Of a DNA stretch of 64,000 nucleotides, positions 1-9,871 are shown piece by piece. Origin of the DNA: Geminocystis sp. NIES-3708 (lineage in GTDB: Bacteria > Cyanobacteriota > Cyanobacteriia > Cyanobacteriales > Cyanobacteriaceae); NCBI RefSeq assembly GCF_001548095.1, contig NZ_AP014815.1:2231656-2295655 (forward strand). The letters are read 5' to 3'. The number at the start of each line of letters is the position of its first letter. Positions within the stretch are counted from its first letter, which is position 1. The translations under genes and the position numbers were made by a program. The notes under the pieces were generated by a model that saw only the letters and a program-made list of their open reading frames with translations, was not told the DNA's origin and made no database searches.

Positions 1-3000
1 GCTTGAACATCAAACAAGAATAATGAACCGGGGGTTTCATCAAACAAGCTAGAAACATCAATGATACCTGAAGATTCCCAGTTACCAATGTCATCGGGAC
101 TACTATCGGTTTGTCCTTCGGGTACAGCAGTTCGATCGATCTGAGCAATACGAGTAAGAATACCTGTTTCGGGGCTAAGTTGCCAGATGGATGCTTCTTC
201 TCCTGATGTTTGACCAAATTCGCTAAAAGAGCGATCTTCTTGAATATAGATTAAGCCATTAGTTGCCCATTCGAGGTTATCAGGACTACGCAACCCAAAA
301 TCAGGACTCTCAAATTGACCATTTCCTGCGTCATCACCATCATAGAAAATATCAGCTTGAGCTGTAATATTATTCAAGTCGGTAAAGTCCACATCAATTT
401 GATAAGTTGTACCCCAACTATCTTCAGGGAATAAACTATCCCGTCCAGTGGATGCTAATACAGCGATCGTACCATCTTTAGGATTAGTAGCTAAGTCTTC
501 GGGGCGAGAAAACTTGAATGCGCCAACTTCTTCGGCTAAAGCATCTTGTTTTTCTTGAGTGGCAAAACCTTGAGAATCATAACCCTCTGTGTTGGCTAAT
601 TCGGGGCGATAAAAATCTATTTCCACAAAACTACCCGATCGACTTTCTTGAGTACCATTGAACTGACTAGGATCAATATCTCCATTGTCTGCAACCCAAA
701 CATAGAGTTTGCCTTGAGCTAAACCATTACGCACGAGAATATCTGGTCCTTCACCTTGTCCTTTTTCTCCTACATAGAGAAGTAAGGGCGCACCACCTCG
801 ATCGTCTCCAATTAACAAGGCTACTTTATCTGTTGTACCAGTGTCCAATTGAGTAACACTTTCCCATGCGGCACGTCCCATCCAAGGCACGGCATAAAGG
901 GTATTACTTTCGGGATCTAAAACAAACTCAGTACCGCCGTCGGTTTCTTCCCCAGTGAAGAATAAACCATCCACTAAACCACGATTATCACCAAATTGAT
1001 TAGCAATAATGAATTGAGCGGAACAAAGACGATCGAGCCCCATAAAATCAAGATCACTGGCTTCGTCCACCACTTCCCCAGCACGGTTAATAATGGTATC
1101 GTAAGCTAATCCTGCTCCTTCAAGTTCACGAGTTTCTTTATTGATGTCAAAGAAACTAACTCGCCCTCCAGTTAATTGAGTACCATTAGCAAGGGTGTAA
1201 GCATAACCCACATCACTACTCAATTCATGGTTAGCTAATACTCGAACAGTGTCTTCATCGAGAGCAAATGCACCCAAACCATCGAGAATACCGGGGGGTA
1301 CATAATATTCCCCATCGCCACTAGGAACAATTTCTCCGACTGTGAAGACTGGTTGCACCTCAAAAGTTTCTAAACCTTGCATTTGTGCAGGTTGATTTGA
1401 AGGAGTAAATCCAGCATCAATTTCAAAAACATTAGTAGTGTTACTTACTTCGTTGGAGACAACTAACAAAGGTTTACCATTAGAACTATCTTGTGCACTG
1501 ATAAAGGTTAAACCTTCAGGACCAGAGTCTGTTAAGCTAGTTTCAGGGTCTTGTTCAAAGTCACGGGTGTTGATATATTGAATAAATTCCGGAGTCTCAG
1601 GATTACTAACGTTATAAACCATTACCCCACCAATGCGTTCTAAACCAACAAAAGCATAAGTTTGTCCGTTAACTGTGCCAACGGTAACACCTTCAGGTTC
1701 TGGTCCTTTGTTATCACTACGGTTATCAAAGTTGTTATTGGAGTTACTAGCGTTAAAGTAATCAGGAAAGGCTTGAGCAGTAATACGTTCAAAATCATCG
1801 CCACTGTCGAAAACGAGATTACCTTCGCTATCCCAAATGGTAAACGATCGAGCACCAAAGGCATAAAGTTCATCGTAAGCGATTTCACCGACAATTTGTC
1901 CTCGAATTTCACCCCCGGGGTTGCCTGTGGTATGGAGGTTAAAGTAATATTCGGTGTCTTCTCCTTGGTCAGTTTTTTCGATGGTATTTTCTTGCCAAGT
2001 GCTGGTTAAAGTGGTTGTACCATCTTCACCGATGGTGATAACGGTGTCAGCATCTTCTAAAATATCCCACACAACGCCACCATTTGCCCCTCGGAAGGCT
2101 TCGTGAATGTGTAACAGGGTGACATCATCAGCAGTAGTTTGAGTGAGAGGATTACCGTTTAAAGCCCCAAAATCAAGCCCTGTTACTTCTAACTCCACTT
2201 GTAAAAATCCGTTGTCATCCACCCACGCTAAAGCCTCTCCTTCGGCTTCAGTGTCAACAGGCGTAACTTCTTGACTACCATCTAATTCTGACACAAAAAC
2301 GGCTCGATCGCTCTGTCCTAAAGTATTGGTAACGTTAAGACGACCTAAATTTTCATCTTCTTGTAACTCTCTGAAGTTAGGGAAAGCCACAGGATCAAGA
2401 ATTAAATCATCAACTCCTGATTCTTCGTTGTACAAATCTCCTTCTTCTAAGTCTGGAAAAACATCATCACCTGTAGGGCGAACTCTTGCGTCTCCTTCAT
2501 TGGCAGTGACGTAGTAAGTTTCACCATTAACAGTATAGGATGCGATCGCATCTGGCATATACATACCCAAAACAGGATGATTTTTGATGTCAATCATATC
2601 ATCTCGATCGCTTGCGTCTAAACCGTTAGACTGGACTTGGAGAATGCCTAAAGTAACAGGTTCGGGGGTATAATCATCATTGAGGGTAAATGTGCCATCA
2701 CCGTTAAGAGTAATTCCAGCTACACCAAAATCATTATCGTTGATAACTGCGATGGTATTATCACCCATGTAGGCTAAACCTTCGACTTTCTCAACGGTGT
2801 TGTAACCTGCTTGATTAAGGTCAACATAAAGATTTTTGTTGATCAGATTTATACCTTCAGAGGCTAATTCTTCGGGAGTCATTTCATCAACGGTTTTGAA
2901 AACTCCTTCCCCTAAGTCGATGGGTGCAGATTGATTAGTGATGTTGGTTGCACCATCTAAACTAAAGCGATAGACTTTCTTTTCAATGTTAGCACTAGGA

Positions 3001-4670
3001 TCGCTGTCGATCGCATCATCGTCTCTTTCAACGACTAAAAACTCACCATTACCAATATATACCGCATCCCCAATTTTATCAGGGCGAGTGTTATCTTCTG
3101 TACCCAAATTTGGGTTATCGAGACGGTAGAGATATTCAGCCGTAGTAGTTTGGGTGGTAAGATCAAATTCAACGATGCGAATGTTATTTAAACCATTTAA
3201 AGTGCCATTGCTGAGAGTATCAGGGTTACGAATAGGGCTTTGAATAAAGGCGTATAATTTGTTATTGTCAATATCTAAGGCAACCGCTTCAAAACCTCTG
3301 TTTTGTCTTCTTTGAGCGATAACCGCAGGTAAGGTTTCGATACCAAAGTCTCCTGCACTGCCTCCCCCTGCAACTCCTGTGCCTTCCGGTACAAATCGAT
3401 CGATCAAAGTACCATCGGTATTAAAATGATAAATCCCAGGGCGGTATTCGTCCACCATCCAGAAAGTGCCATCCTCAGCAACTACGATGCCTTCTAAATC
3501 TGCACCAAAGGTATCGAGAGGAGTGATTACTTCATTGTTTAAATCAACAGGAATTTCGTCATTATAAGGGGTGTTGCCCGTGCCATCAGTAATATTGATA
3601 TTGGGTAAACCAGTAATAGGAGTGCCATCAGCTTGTTTGATACTAACTCTTTCGGTGATGGTAATTTCCCCTGTCGCTTGATCTAACTCAAAACGAACTA
3701 TCTCAGGGCTAAAGTCTGGCAGTAAGAAAGGGCGATTACTCCCCGTGGGTTCACCATTGGGCCCTCGATCGGTATGAGTGATAAACTTTAATTTACCATC
3801 GGCGGTTTTGCCTTCAAAAAATAAACCAGAGAAACCACCTAATAAAATTTCTTGGTTGCCAATAGTTGTACCAATGGAGGGTAAATCATCAATTTCGTAA
3901 GTTTCCAGTGTGCTAGAATTAACACTATGATCTTTAAAGCCAAGAGGTTGAATAGACTCAACGGTAGCGGTGGCAATATCCACAATGGCGATCGCATTAT
4001 TTTCTTGTAACGTTACCCATGCTTTTGTGCCATCTCCAGAAAAAGCGATATACTCAGGTTCAACATCTTGAGCTACAGTGGCATCTGTACCAAAAATACG
4101 CACTCCGTCAGCACGAAGTTGATCAATTTGACTGTTAAAAGCGTTAAAAGTAGCTTCTTGTACTGTTGCGTTAGCTACTCCATTGCTTAAATCAATAATG
4201 CTGACAGAACCTTCTGGATCAAAGCTATAATCTTCATTAGGCTCACCTTCATTGGCACTTAATACCCTAGTACCATCAGGACAAAAAGTGACCATATCAG
4301 GCAAAAAGCCTACGGTTTGCTTACCTAAAAATTCCCCAGTTGTACTATCAAAAAATTGAACTTCACCCCTAGCGTGATTACCTGTGGCAGTTTCAATAAT
4401 GGCTAAAGCCACCGCAACAACGCCTTCACTGACTGTACCTTGTTTGCCAACGGCAACGCTATTGGGTATTAAAGCAAAACCATCGCCTACTGCTTGAGTG
4501 TTAAGAGGTAAATCGCCAATTTTCGTGATGTTATTGGTATCACTTAAATTCAGGATTTCTACCACATCTCCAGCTACCACAAATAATTGTTCACTGATAG
4601 CATCAAATGCTGGAATTTCAGCACCATTTTCACTGGCGTATCTACTAATAAAATTAAGATTAATTGTCAT
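1..4670 (-). CDS. Large multidomain extracellular-type protein, 3' end beyond window (choice-of-anchor I / esterase-like phytase / CHRD / PhoX-like)
   Basis: The frame is open from an ATG at 4670 to the left edge, about 1,556 residues, and the stop lies outside the window. Residues 1-250 resemble choice-of-anchor I beta-propeller proteins (SANEGEPNEDY motif). About 260-590 resembles the esterase-like phytase domain (HTDRGPNGEP, then DTFGADLEGIVVAEDGTFW). The anchor-I type sequence then resumes (VTANEGDARVR). About 790-920 is a CHRD-like segment (LLHIHEAFRGANGG, NPGGEIRGQIVGE), followed by another anchor-I stretch (NKGPEPEGVTVG). From about 1,100 onward it resembles PhoX/DUF839 phosphatases (LANHELSS, EFVLDPESNTLYAVPWMGR). 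There is no Sec signal peptide at the start. Extracellular calcium-dependent phosphoester hydrolysis is plausible but inferred. The reading frame is certain; the exact domain limits are approximate. Confidence 0.8.
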   Translation of the reverse strand, partial: MTINLNFISRYASENGAEIPAFDAISEQLFVVAGDVVEILNLSDTNNITKIGDLPLNTQAVGDGFALIPNSVAVGKQGTVSEGVVAVALAIIETATGNHARGEVQFFDSTTGEFLGKQTVGFLPDMVTFCPDGTRVLSANEGEPNEDYSFDPEGSVSIIDLSNGVANATVQEATFNAFNSQIDQLRADGVRIFGTDATVAQDVEPEYIAFSGDGTKAWVTLQENNAIAIVDIATATVESIQPLGFKDHSVNSSTLETYEIDDLPSIGTTIGNQEILLGGFSGLFFEGKTADGKLKFITHTDRGPNGEPTGSNRPFLLPDFSPEIVRFELDQATGEITITERVSIKQADGTPITGLPNINITDGTGNTPYNDEIPVDLNNEVITPLDTFGADLEGIVVAEDGTFWMVDEYRPGIYHFNTDGTLIDRFVPEGTGVAGGGSAGDFGIETLPAVIAQRRQNRGFEAVALDIDNNKLYAFIQSPIRNPDTLSNGTLNGLNNIRIVEFDLTTQTTTAEYLYRLDNPNLGTEDNTRPDKIGDAVYIGNGEFLVVERDDDAIDSDPSANIEKKVYRFSLDGATNITNQSAPIDLGEGVFKTVDEMTPEELASEGINLINKNLYVDLNQAGYNTVEKVEGLAYMGDNTIAVINDNDFGVAGITLNGDGTFTLNDDYTPEPVTLGILQVQSNGLDASDRDDMIDIKNHPVLGMYMPDAIASYTVNGETYYVTANEGDARVRPTGDDVFPDLEEGDLYNEESGVDDLILDPVAFPNFRELQEDENLGRLNVTNTLGQSDRAVFVSELDGSQEVTPVDTEAEGEALAWVDDNGFLQVELEVTGLDFGALNGNPLTQTTADDVTLLHIHEAFRGANGGVVWDILEDADTVITIGEDGTTTLTSTWQENTIEKTDQGEDTEYYFNLHTTGNPGGEIRGQIVGEIAYDELYAFGARSFTIWDSEGNLVFDSGDDFERITAQAFPDYFNASNSNNNFDNRSDNKGPEPEGVTVGTVNGQTYAFVGLERIGGVMVYNVSNPETPEFIQYINTRDFEQDPETSLTDSGPEGLTFISAQDSSNGKPLLVVSNEVSNTTNVFEIDAGFTPSNQPAQMQGLETFEVQPVFTVGEIVPSGDGEYYVPPGILDGLGAFALDEDTVRVLANHELSSDVGYAYTLANGTQLTGGRVSFFDINKETRELEGAGLAYDTIINRAGEVVDEASDLDFMGLDRLCSAQFIIANQFGDNRGLVDGLFFTGEETDGGTEFVLDPESNTLYAVPWMGRAAWESVTQLDTGTTDKVALLIGDDRGGAPLLLYVGEKGQGEGPDILVRNGLAQGKLYVWVADNGDIDPSQFNGTQESRSGSFVEIDFYRPELANTEGYDSQGFATQEKQDALAEEVGAFKFSRPEDLATNPKDGTIAVLASTGRDSLFPEDSWGTTYQIDVDFTDLNNITAQADIFYDGDDAGNGQFESPDFGLRSPDNLEWATNGLIYIQEDRSFSEFGQTSGEEASIWQLSPETGILTRIAQIDRTAVPEGQTDSSPDDIGNWESSGIIDVSSLFDETPGSLFLFDVQ

Positions 4671-4844
4671 TGTAATTTTTCTAATCGTAAACTAGTTATT
4701 CAATCTTCTACAAGCCATAATTTGACTTAATTTTATACCTAAATTAGCTCAACTAAATTAAGGTAATATTAAGTAACCGATAAGGAATAGTTAACAAATT
4801 TATTTAATCATTGGTGATTTGTTAGGTAATGGAGCATTGGACAA

Positions 4845-5837
4845 TTAGTCATTCTCAATTTTTCCTTCTCCAATCCATTCTTGTAAATTGTGCTTTGGTT
4901 TACCCATATTGAATAAGTGTAAGCCAAAATCTCTGGATAAATCTTCACAAACTTTAATTCCCCTGATACTATTTCCTTTAGCATCAAGAAGAGGTGAAAA
5001 AGTACCAATTCCTAAAATTTTGGGAACTACCGCAGAAATACCACCACCCACACCACTTTTAGCAGGTATCCCGACTCTATAAGTCCATTCTCCTGAAGCA
5101 TCATACATCCCACAGGTTAGCATAACACTAATTACATCTTGAACATAGTGTTCATCGATCGCTCTTTCTTGGGTAATAGGATTAACTCCGCCATTGGCTA
5201 AAGTTGCACTCAACATGGCTATATCTCTAGCATTTACCCTGATGGAACATTGTTGAAAGTATAAATCTAAAGTTTCTTCTATTCTGTCACTTACCATATT
5301 AAAGTTGAGCATTAAATAAGACATCGCTCGATTTTTGTTACCTGTAGCCTTTTCAGATAAAAATACAGGTACATCAATTTCATGTTCTTTCCCTGTATAA
5401 CGTTTGAACATTGCTAGTATTCGTTTAAGCCTTTCCGTAGCAGTATCACCTTTGATTAAATCCGCAGTAGCGATCGCCCCAGCATTAACCATTGGATTAT
5501 AAGGGCGATTAGTTTTTTCATCTAAGGTAATGGAGTTAAATGCCTCTCCTGTAGGTTCAACACTTACTTTACTATTGACGTACTCTCGTCCGTGATCTTC
5601 TAGGGCTAAACCAAACACAAAAGCTTTAGAAATAGATTGGATTGTAAATAACTGATCACAATTACCCACTTCAAATATTTGTCCATCAGTAGTAATAACA
5701 GAAATACCGAACCATTCAGCTTTTGCCTCTGTTAACTCCGGAATATAATTAGGGATTTTACCGTTATTCAAAGAGCTATATTTTTGATGAAGTTTGACTA
5801 AATAATCATAAAAAGGGGAATTTTCAGTATTTGTCAT
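4845..5837 (-). CDS. glsA: Glutaminase A
   Basis: A 330-residue protein that hydrolyses L-glutamine to glutamate and ammonia in the cytoplasm. It belongs to the serine-dependent glutaminase family, which has a beta-lactamase-like fold. The SxxK catalytic motif is S68-I-S-K71, matching the positions in bacterial GlsA, and the conserved PMVNAGAI and KSGVGGGI segments are present. Length is near the family norm (about 310-330). It lies alone between the large surface protein and dnaK, on the same strand as both, with the dnaK terminator upstream at about 5895-5920. It therefore probably has its own promoter in the roughly 60 bp before the ATG. No odd features. Confidence 0.95.
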   Translation of the reverse strand: MTNTENSPFYDYLVKLHQKYSSLNNGKIPNYIPELTEAKAEWFGISVITTDGQIFEVGNCDQLFTIQSISKAFVFGLALEDHGREYVNSKVSVEPTGEAFNSITLDEKTNRPYNPMVNAGAIATADLIKGDTATERLKRILAMFKRYTGKEHEIDVPVFLSEKATGNKNRAMSYLMLNFNMVSDRIEETLDLYFQQCSIRVNARDIAMLSATLANGGVNPITQERAIDEHYVQDVISVMLTCGMYDASGEWTYRVGIPAKSGVGGGISAVVPKILGIGTFSPLLDAKGNSIRGIKVCEDLSRDFGLHLFNMGKPKHNLQEWIGEGKIEND

Positions 5838-5894
5838 GGTGTTTAAATTCTAAATTTCTTTTGGGTTTGTCTAACTTCTGCAAAAAGTATAAAC

Positions 5895-5920
5895 GAAAAA
5901 AGGTGAACCGAAGTCCACCT
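5895..5920 (-). terminator. Rho-independent terminator of dnaK
   Basis: Read on the minus strand, AGGTGGA and TTCACCT form a 7-bp stem (one G-U pair) around a CTTCGG loop, followed directly by a run of six T. It lies about 125 nt after the dnaK stop and just before glsA, so it separates the two units. Confidence 0.8.
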
Positions 5921-6044
5921 GAGTTAACTGTAATTCACTTTAATCAAATGACAAATCATCAATTTAGCTAGTCAGTTAGTCAATAGAGATTTAATATCTT
6001 AAACCTTTACAAAACTGAAACCTATCAAAAAATTTAGTTATCAT

Positions 6045-7943
6045 TTAGTTATCTGAAAATTCAGCATCAATGACATCATCACCACCAGTATTAGGAGGGG
6101 TATCACCTGTTGCACCTGCATCAGCACCAGGGGTTGCCCCGCCAGACTGTTGATAAATGTTACTACCGATGGTGTATAAAACCTGTTGTAATTCAGGCAT
6201 CACAGTTTTGATTTTTTCGTCATCTTCTTTAGCTACAGCATCTTTAAGATCTTTAATTAATCCTTCGGCTTTAGCTTTATCATCACCAGAAACTTTATCC
6301 CCTAATTCGGTGAGTTGTTTTTCTGCTTGATAAACTAAAGAATCCGCTTGATTTTTACGCTCAATGGCTTCTCTTCTTTCTTTATCAGCCGCTGCATTAT
6401 TTTCAGCTTCTTTTACCATACGATCAACTTCGTCATCAGGTAAAGTAGAAGCACCAGTGATAGAAATAGACTGCTCTTTACCAGTACCTTTGTCCTTAGC
6501 GGTTACGTTTAAGATACCATTAGCGTCAATATCAAAAATAACTTCTATTTGAGGCACACCTCGTTGGGCAGGAGGAATACCATCTAAACGGAAAGTGCCT
6601 AAACTCTTATTATCTTTAGAAAATTCACGCTCACCTTGTAAAACATGGATTTCGACGTTACTTTGTCCATCAACAGCAGTAGAGAAAGTTTCCGATTTTT
6701 TGGTAGGAATGGTAGTGTTTCTAGGGATAATTTTCGTCATTACACCGCCAAGGGTTTCTACTCCTAAAGAAAGAGGTGTTACATCTAATAAGAGAATATC
6801 TTTAACTTCTCCTGCTAAAACTCCTCCTTGAATAGCTGCGCCTACTGCTACCACTTCATCGGGGTTAACGGTTTGATTAGGCTCTTTTCCGAGAACTTTT
6901 TTAACTACTTCTTTGACCGCAGGAATCCGAGTTGAACCACCTACTAATACAACTTCATCAATATCACTGGCACTAAGTTTAGAATCTTTGAGAGCATTTT
7001 GTACAGGAATAGCACAACGATCAATTAAGTCAGCACATAATTCTTCAAATTTAGCACGGGTTAAAGTCAATTCCAAATGTTTTGGACCGTCTTGGGTAGC
7101 CGTGATGAAAGGCAAGTTAATTTCAGCTTGAGAAACGCTAGAAAGTTCTATTTTGGCTTTTTCTGCGGCTTCGGTAAGACGTTGTAAAGCCTGTTTATCT
7201 TTGCGTAAATCAATCCCTTCTTTTCCTTTAAAATCTGCTGCTAAAAAGTCAACGATTTTTTTATCGAAGTCGTCACCACCTAAGTGAGTATCTCCAGAGG
7301 TTGCTAAAACTTCAAATACACCGTCTCCTACTTCTAATACTGATACGTCAAATGTACCACCACCCAAGTCGAACACCAGAATAGTTTCGTTACTTTTTCT
7401 GTCTAAACCATAAGCCAAAGATGCAGCAGTAGGCTCATTGATGATTCGTTTTACTTCAATCCCAGCAATTTTTCCGGCGTCTTTGGTAGCCTGACGTTGA
7501 GAGTCATTGAAATATGCTGGTACGGTAATTACCGCTTCTGTGACCGTTTCTCCTAAATATTTACTGGCATCTTCTACTAATTTGCGTAAAACTTGTGCGG
7601 AAATTTCTTCAGGAGAGAATTGTTTACCCTGCGAGGGACAATCCAACTTCACGTTTCCATTTACATTTAATACTTTATAAGATACCTCTGTGGTTTCGTT
7701 GGTAACTTCATCATGTCTTCTACCGATAAAACGTTTAACGGAATAGAAGGTATTTTCGGGATTCATTACCCCTTGACGTTTGGCAATTTGTCCTACTAAG
7801 CGATCGCCATTTTTTGCATAAGCCACCACAGAAGGTGTTGTTCTAAAACCCTCAGCATTAGCAATAACAACGGGTTTACCGCCTTCCATTACTGCTACAC
7901 AAGAGTTAGTAGTTCCTAAATCTATACCTACGACTTTTCCCAT
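6045..7943 (-). CDS. dnaK: Chaperone protein DnaK (cyanobacterial DnaK2 type)
   Basis: A 632-residue Hsp70 chaperone that binds unfolded polypeptides in an ATP-driven cycle with DnaJ and GrpE. The N-terminal ATPase domain starts [13 protein letters not shown] and has the second phosphate motif ([17 protein letters not shown]) and the adenosine motif ([11 protein letters not shown]). The substrate-binding domain follows ([17 protein letters not shown]). The C-terminus ends in the acidic DDVIDAEF tail after a Gly/Thr/Pro-rich linker. Length and N-terminus fit the essential DnaK2 paralogue of cyanobacteria better than DnaK1 or DnaK3; that assignment is from memory of the family. No grpE or dnaJ is adjacent. 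A good terminator follows at 5895-5920. Confidence 0.96.
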   Translation of the reverse strand: MGKVVGIDLGTTNSCVAVMEGGKPVVIANAEGFRTTPSVVAYAKNGDRLVGQIAKRQGVMNPENTFYSVKRFIGRRHDEVTNETTEVSYKVLNVNGNVKLDCPSQGKQFSPEEISAQVLRKLVEDASKYLGETVTEAVITVPAYFNDSQRQATKDAGKIAGIEVKRIINEPTAASLAYGLDRKSNETILVFDLGGGTFDVSVLEVGDGVFEVLATSGDTHLGGDDFDKKIVDFLAADFKGKEGIDLRKDKQALQRLTEAAEKAKIELSSVSQAEINLPFITATQDGPKHLELTLTRAKFEELCADLIDRCAIPVQNALKDSKLSASDIDEVVLVGGSTRIPAVKEVVKKVLGKEPNQTVNPDEVVAVGAAIQGGVLAGEVKDILLLDVTPLSLGVETLGGVMTKIIPRNTTIPTKKSETFSTAVDGQSNVEIHVLQGEREFSKDNKSLGTFRLDGIPPAQRGVPQIEVIFDIDANGILNVTAKDKGTGKEQSISITGASTLPDDEVDRMVKEAENNAAADKERREAIERKNQADSLVYQAEKQLTELGDKVSGDDKAKAEGLIKDLKDAVAKEDDEKIKTVMPELQQVLYTIGSNIYQQSGGATPGADAGATGDTPPNTGGDDVIDAEFSDN

Positions 7944-8030
7944 ATATTATTACTTCCTTTTGATTTACTATATGTAATTTAAAATAAACTAACTAATCAA
8001 CATTGACAAGAATGAATAGTTTTAAAGTGC

Positions 8031-8058
8031 ATTAATTATTAATTATCAATTATTGATT
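8031..8058. repeat. Short AT-rich heptamer repeat (STRR-like)
   Basis: About four 7-nt units of the TTAATTA / TCAATTA kind run in register between dnaK and the glycosyltransferase gene. Similar heptamer runs occur near 13190, 41360 and 46394. Such short tandemly repeated sequences are common in cyanobacterial intergenic DNA; no function can be read here. Confidence 0.45.
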
Positions 8059-8126
8059 TTCTATTCCTATATTGAAGGAAAATGACCTCTTTCAGGTAGT
8101 GTAGTTTTCCGTACCTTTTTTTCTTA

Positions 8127-9695
8127 TTAATCTTCATTAGTTGGTAAGCCAAAAGTTTTTTTGAAATTAAACCATTTTTCCCGCAGACTCCAAAATTTGC
8201 TACTTTTCATGGCGGTTATAGTTTGTTGATATTGAGATGCAATATTTTCAGTTTCCCTAAGTTTTACTTCTGTTTGATGAAGTTTTTCTAAAGTTATTTT
8301 TAATTCTTTTTCCATAGAGAATAATACTAAGTCACCATAAATTTTATCAAAATATATTCCTCTATTATTTTGATTAAAATCGTTATTTGATGATGAAGAA
8401 TATTGATTAATATTTATAGGTGGATTATTAATTAATTCTTGATATAATTGCAAATAGTTATTAGCTTGAACAGATAAGTGATAATTCTTAGTAATAATTT
8501 CTCTTGATTTTTTCCCCATCCTTGCACATAATGCTCTATCACTAATTAGCTGTATAATTTTTTCACTCATCAATTCAATACTATTATAAGGAACTATACT
8601 TCCTGAAACTTGATCTTTAATTAAATCTGGGATTCCTCCTATATCAAAAGCAATAACAGGAGTGCCACAACTCATTGATTCTAGCATTGTATTAGGAAAA
8701 TTATCTTCTAAAGAAGGAAGAATAAAAATATCTGCGGCAGAATAAATTAAAGTTAATTCTTGATCAGAGTTAATATTACCAAAAGAAATAACTGTGATTC
8801 CTAAATTTTGAAATTCATCATTAGGCTCACCAAAGCAACAAATTTTTAAAATATTATTCTTGGTTAATTCAGCAAATAGATGATTATTTTGACAAAGTTT
8901 TAAACTATTAATTAATTCAAGAAATCCTTTCCTTTTTTCTTTACCTGTTACAGCACCTACTAATAGAATAATATCATGTAAGTTAAATTGTAATTTGCTT
9001 TTTGCTTCTAATTTATCAATAGGTTGAAAAATATTAGTATCTAAAGAATAAGGTATTACTTCAATTCTATGATTTTGAAAAACTTGACTTTTTTTTGCAC
9101 ATTTAGCTAACCATTGACTGGGGGTAACAATCGTTAAATGAGAATGATTAAAATATTCTATTTTCTCTTTTAAAAGATAAGAAGGTAGATTAAAAATATC
9201 CTCAGAAATTTGAGGGCAATTTAAGCAATTACTTTCATAACCTTGACATCCTGCTGTATAGTGACAACCCCCTGTAAATGACCACATATCATGAAGTGTC
9301 CATACCACAGGTTTCCCCAAATCTAAGATTTTTTTAACGGTTAAAGGAGATAAAAAACCACTGGTTATCCAATGTAAATTAATTATATCACTACTGACTA
9401 TAGATTCTAATTCAGCGACATTAAATCCAGAATATCCTAAAGAAAATAAAGTATTAGAAATAGGAGTTCGATTATGATTGATATAATATTTTTGAATGTA
9501 ATTGGAATAGTTAAAATCAGAATTATTTAGAGATTTATCTAGTGGATATTCTAAAACGTGGTGATCAGAGGAAGTTTTATATAAACTTAATACTTGAGAT
9601 TCTTTCCCTATTTTCAATAAACCTTCATGTAATCGATAAGCTGCCCTCGCTGCACCTCCTGCAATATCAAAAGTATTAAGATGAATGATTTTCAT
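8127..9695 (-). CDS. Glycosyltransferase family 4 with C-terminal SSKFW tail
   Basis: About 522 residues if it starts at the ATG at 9695 (MKIIHLNTFDIAGGAARAAY), the usual start of this family; an upstream ATG at 9737 adds 14 non-conserved residues. The GT-B fold is clear. The N-terminal half has a nucleotide-sugar GT4 pattern with WTLHDMWSFTGGCHYT and a CxxC cluster (SNCLNCPQ). The C-terminal half has FILPSLEDNFPNTMLESMSCGTP, the E-x7-E region that binds the sugar nucleotide. It should transfer a sugar to a surface polysaccharide or glycoprotein. The last 70 residues are coiled-coil plus a tail (KSSKFWSLREKWF) shared with two other genes here. It is probably the last gene of the minus-strand glycan run. 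Confidence 0.85.
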   Translation of the reverse strand: MKIIHLNTFDIAGGAARAAYRLHEGLLKIGKESQVLSLYKTSSDHHVLEYPLDKSLNNSDFNYSNYIQKYYINHNRTPISNTLFSLGYSGFNVAELESIVSSDIINLHWITSGFLSPLTVKKILDLGKPVVWTLHDMWSFTGGCHYTAGCQGYESNCLNCPQISEDIFNLPSYLLKEKIEYFNHSHLTIVTPSQWLAKCAKKSQVFQNHRIEVIPYSLDTNIFQPIDKLEAKSKLQFNLHDIILLVGAVTGKEKRKGFLELINSLKLCQNNHLFAELTKNNILKICCFGEPNDEFQNLGITVISFGNINSDQELTLIYSAADIFILPSLEDNFPNTMLESMSCGTPVIAFDIGGIPDLIKDQVSGSIVPYNSIELMSEKIIQLISDRALCARMGKKSREIITKNYHLSVQANNYLQLYQELINNPPININQYSSSSNNDFNQNNRGIYFDKIYGDLVLFSMEKELKITLEKLHQTEVKLRETENIASQYQQTITAMKSSKFWSLREKWFNFKKTFGLPTNED

Positions 9696-9871
9696 ATAAG
9701 CTAGTTTGCATCTAAGTTTATTGGTGAAGGTAGGCAACAGACAAAAGTTATCAAAAAGCGAGTTTGATTTAAGGCAAGGGATTTAAACCCCTTGTTAACA
9801 ATTAATAAAAAATTTAGGTTAAATGCGCATGAGCTTATTGACCATAATCTCAAATCCTGATAAATTATTTA

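Noticed and set aside
8103-8126. Terminator after the first glycosyltransferase gene
   Set aside because: GGAAAA...TTTTCC pairing exists nearby but the stem is interrupted and no T-run follows, so it was not listed.
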